DNA from: Deltaproteobacteria bacterium
GTDB taxonomy: Bacteria; Desulfobacterota; DSM-4660; Desulfatiglandales; Desulfatiglandaceae
Length of the DNA stretch: 24,094 nt
Assembly (NCBI GenBank): GCA_018644785.1
Contig: JABGPV010000044.1
Location: forward strand, 1-24,094
Direction: 5' to 3'
Within the stretch, counting starts at the first letter, position 1. Every line of letters begins with the position of its first letter. The notes beneath the pieces were generated by a model that searched no databases, was not told where the DNA came from, and saw only the letters and a program-made list of their open reading frames with translations. Positions 23,105 through 24,094 of the stretch are shown piece by piece. The position numbers were made by a program, and so were the translations under genes.

Positions 23105-23710
23105 CTATTCTTCAGTTTTCTCCGTGGTTCCGAAAACCCCTTTCATAATAAAGGATACGACCTCTTCCTTTATTTCCTCAAAAGAAAGGGGGCCATCGGT
23201 GCGGTACCAGCGAAGCTGCCAGTTGATAACGCCGAAGATATTGAATGCCAGAACCTTGATGCTCCGGCATTCTATGAGTCCTTCATCATCCAGTTCCTGC
23301 AGTACGTTTTTATAAAATCCGTAGATTTGACGCTGAATCTTGCGGTTGATGGCCGCCCCTTCATCGGACAGATGTTCCTCATCCAGAAAAAAGATCTTGG
23401 TTTCCTCGGTGTAAGTCCCCGCAAGCAGGATATGGGTTTCAAGAAGCTTTTTTAGTTTTACTTTCGGTGGAAGTGCCTGCTCCGAAACTTCCTTCAGATT
23501 TTCGATCAGACGCTCGGATGAATGGGCCAGGATGGCAACGAGAAGGCCCTCTTTGTTGCCGAAGTGATGATAGATATTGGAGATGCTGATATGCATCTCA
23601 TTGGCGATGTCGCGAATGGACGTACCCCGAAATCCCTTGGCGGAAAAAAGAGAAATGGCCGTTTTGAAAATTCTGTCTTTGTTGGTTTTGGTGTTTCCCA
23701 AAATACGCAC
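23105..23710 (-). CDS. TetR-family transcriptional regulator
   Basis: The 201-aa product has an N-terminal TetR helix-turn-helix (KDRIFKTAISLFSAKGFRGT, SIRDIANEMHISISNIYHHF, about 11-50) followed by an all-helical ligand domain. The start is a GTG at 23710 with only a weak site upstream; no in-frame ATG exists nearby. It is the first gene of the operon (60 bp before the alpha subunit gene, no terminator between) and lies downstream of a perfect palindrome overlapping the promoter. It most likely represses its own operon and is released by a pathway intermediate, perhaps an acyl-CoA as for other TetR regulators of acyl-CoA metabolism. The inducer is inference. Confidence 0.88.
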   Translation of the reverse strand: MRILGNTKTNKDRIFKTAISLFSAKGFRGTSIRDIANEMHISISNIYHHFGNKEGLLVAILAHSSERLIENLKEVSEQALPPKVKLKKLLETHILLAGTYTEETKIFFLDEEHLSDEGAAINRKIQRQIYGFYKNVLQELDDEGLIECRSIKVLAFNIFGVINWQLRWYRTDGPLSFEEIKEEVVSFIMKGVFGTTEKTEE

Positions 23711-23763
23711 CCTTTCATCAATGGAATGGACGGTTGGGCCAACAAATTGCCTTTACAATATGG

Positions 23764-23808
23764 CTAGATCGATCGTTCGATATAGGCTATATCGAACGAT
23801 CGATCTAG
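23764..23808. promoter_or_regulatory. 45-bp perfect palindrome, probable TetR operator
   Basis: Two 22-bp arms match perfectly around one central base: 23764-23785 and 23787-23808, with the half-site core GATCGATCGTTCGATA. Such length exceeds a single TetR dimer site and could hold two dimers. It lies 54-98 bp upstream of the tetR start and covers the spacer and -10 box of the promoter at 23786-23814. Confidence 0.8.
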
Positions 23809-23814
23809 TGTCAA
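23786..23814 (-). promoter_or_regulatory. promoter of the tetR-ketone carboxylase operon
   Basis: On the minus strand TTGACA (23814-23809) and TATAGC (23791-23786) are 17 bp apart, a strong sigma70-type promoter. The spacer and -10 box lie inside the palindrome, so a bound repressor would block RNA polymerase directly. The leader to the tetR GTG would be about 70 nt. Confidence 0.65.
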
Positions 23815-23830
23815 GGAGAAAATGGCGCCG

Positions 23831-24094
23831 GACTGATTTTTTCGAGATTTGGTGATGGGCGATTTCTTTTCAAAAGGGGCCGCCCGAAGGGCGGGTTATC
23901 ACATTGGCAGCGGCGCTCTAGAAAGCGCGAATAAATTTTCAGTCATGTTCGTCTCAAAGGTTCAGGGGCATGGCGGTATAGGAAGAGAGACCGTGAATAC
24001 CATCTCATTAGGTTCCCGGGAATATGACATGAACCCCCCCATCTGTCTGAGCAATCTGCTGGAAAGTGGAAGAACCGTCCCTCGATAGCCTTTG
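23831..24094. other. right end without recognised gene
   Basis: I see no recognisable coding region. A plus-strand frame of 79 codons (23849-24088) has no family resemblance and no ribosome binding site. AAGGAG at 23814-23819 precedes an ATG at 23822, but that frame stops after four codons. Confidence 0.4.
23880..23894 (-). terminator. possible terminator of a leftward gene outside the window
   Basis: A 6-bp GC stem, CCGCCC-TTC-GGGCGG on the minus strand, is followed by CCCCTTTTG. The T-run is short. It would end a transcript entering from the right and isolate the tetR promoter from it. Confidence 0.3.

Noticed and set aside
23813..23836. Divergent plus-strand gene starting ATGGCGCCG behind AAGGAG
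   Set aside because: The frame stops after four codons and no continuation in another frame looks protein-like.

Overview
The window reads as chromosomal DNA of a metabolically versatile anaerobic bacterium, most likely a Desulfobacterota-type sulfate reducer. This is inferred from the ketone-carboxylation/CoA-thioester gene content, not from a marker gene; there is no rRNA, tRNA or ribosomal protein gene. Nearly everything except one ATPase gene is transcribed leftwards (minus strand).

Left part (1-6050). Positions 1-795 hold no intact gene, only repeats, hairpins and a short remnant of a RelE/ParE-type toxin. An AAA ATPase of the DUF4143 type (796-1959, +) follows. Then come leftward genes: a small dimeric alpha/beta-barrel protein (2092-2412), and a compact group of membrane metallophosphoesterase, six-helix HAMP class III nucleotide cyclase, and exported DUF4124-thioredoxin protein (6009 down to 2603).

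Middle part (6060-9900). This is an accessory stretch that I read as an integrase-less cluster of integron cassettes. Two attC-like sites (6865-6922 and 8954-9015) have imperfect stems with extrahelical bases. The first bases of three cassettes match the R'' core of their own downstream site. The cassettes carry a Cthe_2314-like HEPN protein interrupted by an in-frame TAA, a 314-aa double zinc-ribbon protein, a truncated small membrane protein, a 192-aa unknown protein, and a hicBA pair whose HicA lacks about 13 residues. Repeats ending in GGGGTC/GACCCC sit inside or beside several of the attC remnants.

Right part (10328-23814). This is the main system: one long leftward transcription unit starting with a TetR regulator. 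A 45-bp perfect palindrome overlaps a TTGACA-17-TATAGC promoter in front of it. The unit encodes two HyuA/AcxA-like ATPase subunits, a 109-aa four-cysteine gamma-like subunit, a uroporphyrinogen-decarboxylase-fold protein in the position of an extra subunit, and a HyuB-like subunit. It continues with an acyl-CoA ligase, an SCP2-domain protein, a DUF35 zinc-ribbon/OB protein, an SCPx-type thiolase, a VOC protein, a DUF5522 protein and a 189-aa unknown. The subunit set (alpha, alpha', beta, gamma plus a ~35-kDa protein) matches the architecture of acetophenone carboxylase rather than three-subunit acetone carboxylase. The ligase and the thiolase/DUF35 pair complete a route: ketone + bicarbonate + ATP -> 3-oxoacid -> 3-oxoacyl-CoA -> two acyl-CoAs. 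The unusual element is the URO-D-fold gene, translationally coupled between the gamma and alpha' genes. A 160-bp full-length imperfect palindrome lies between the ligase and SCP2 genes.
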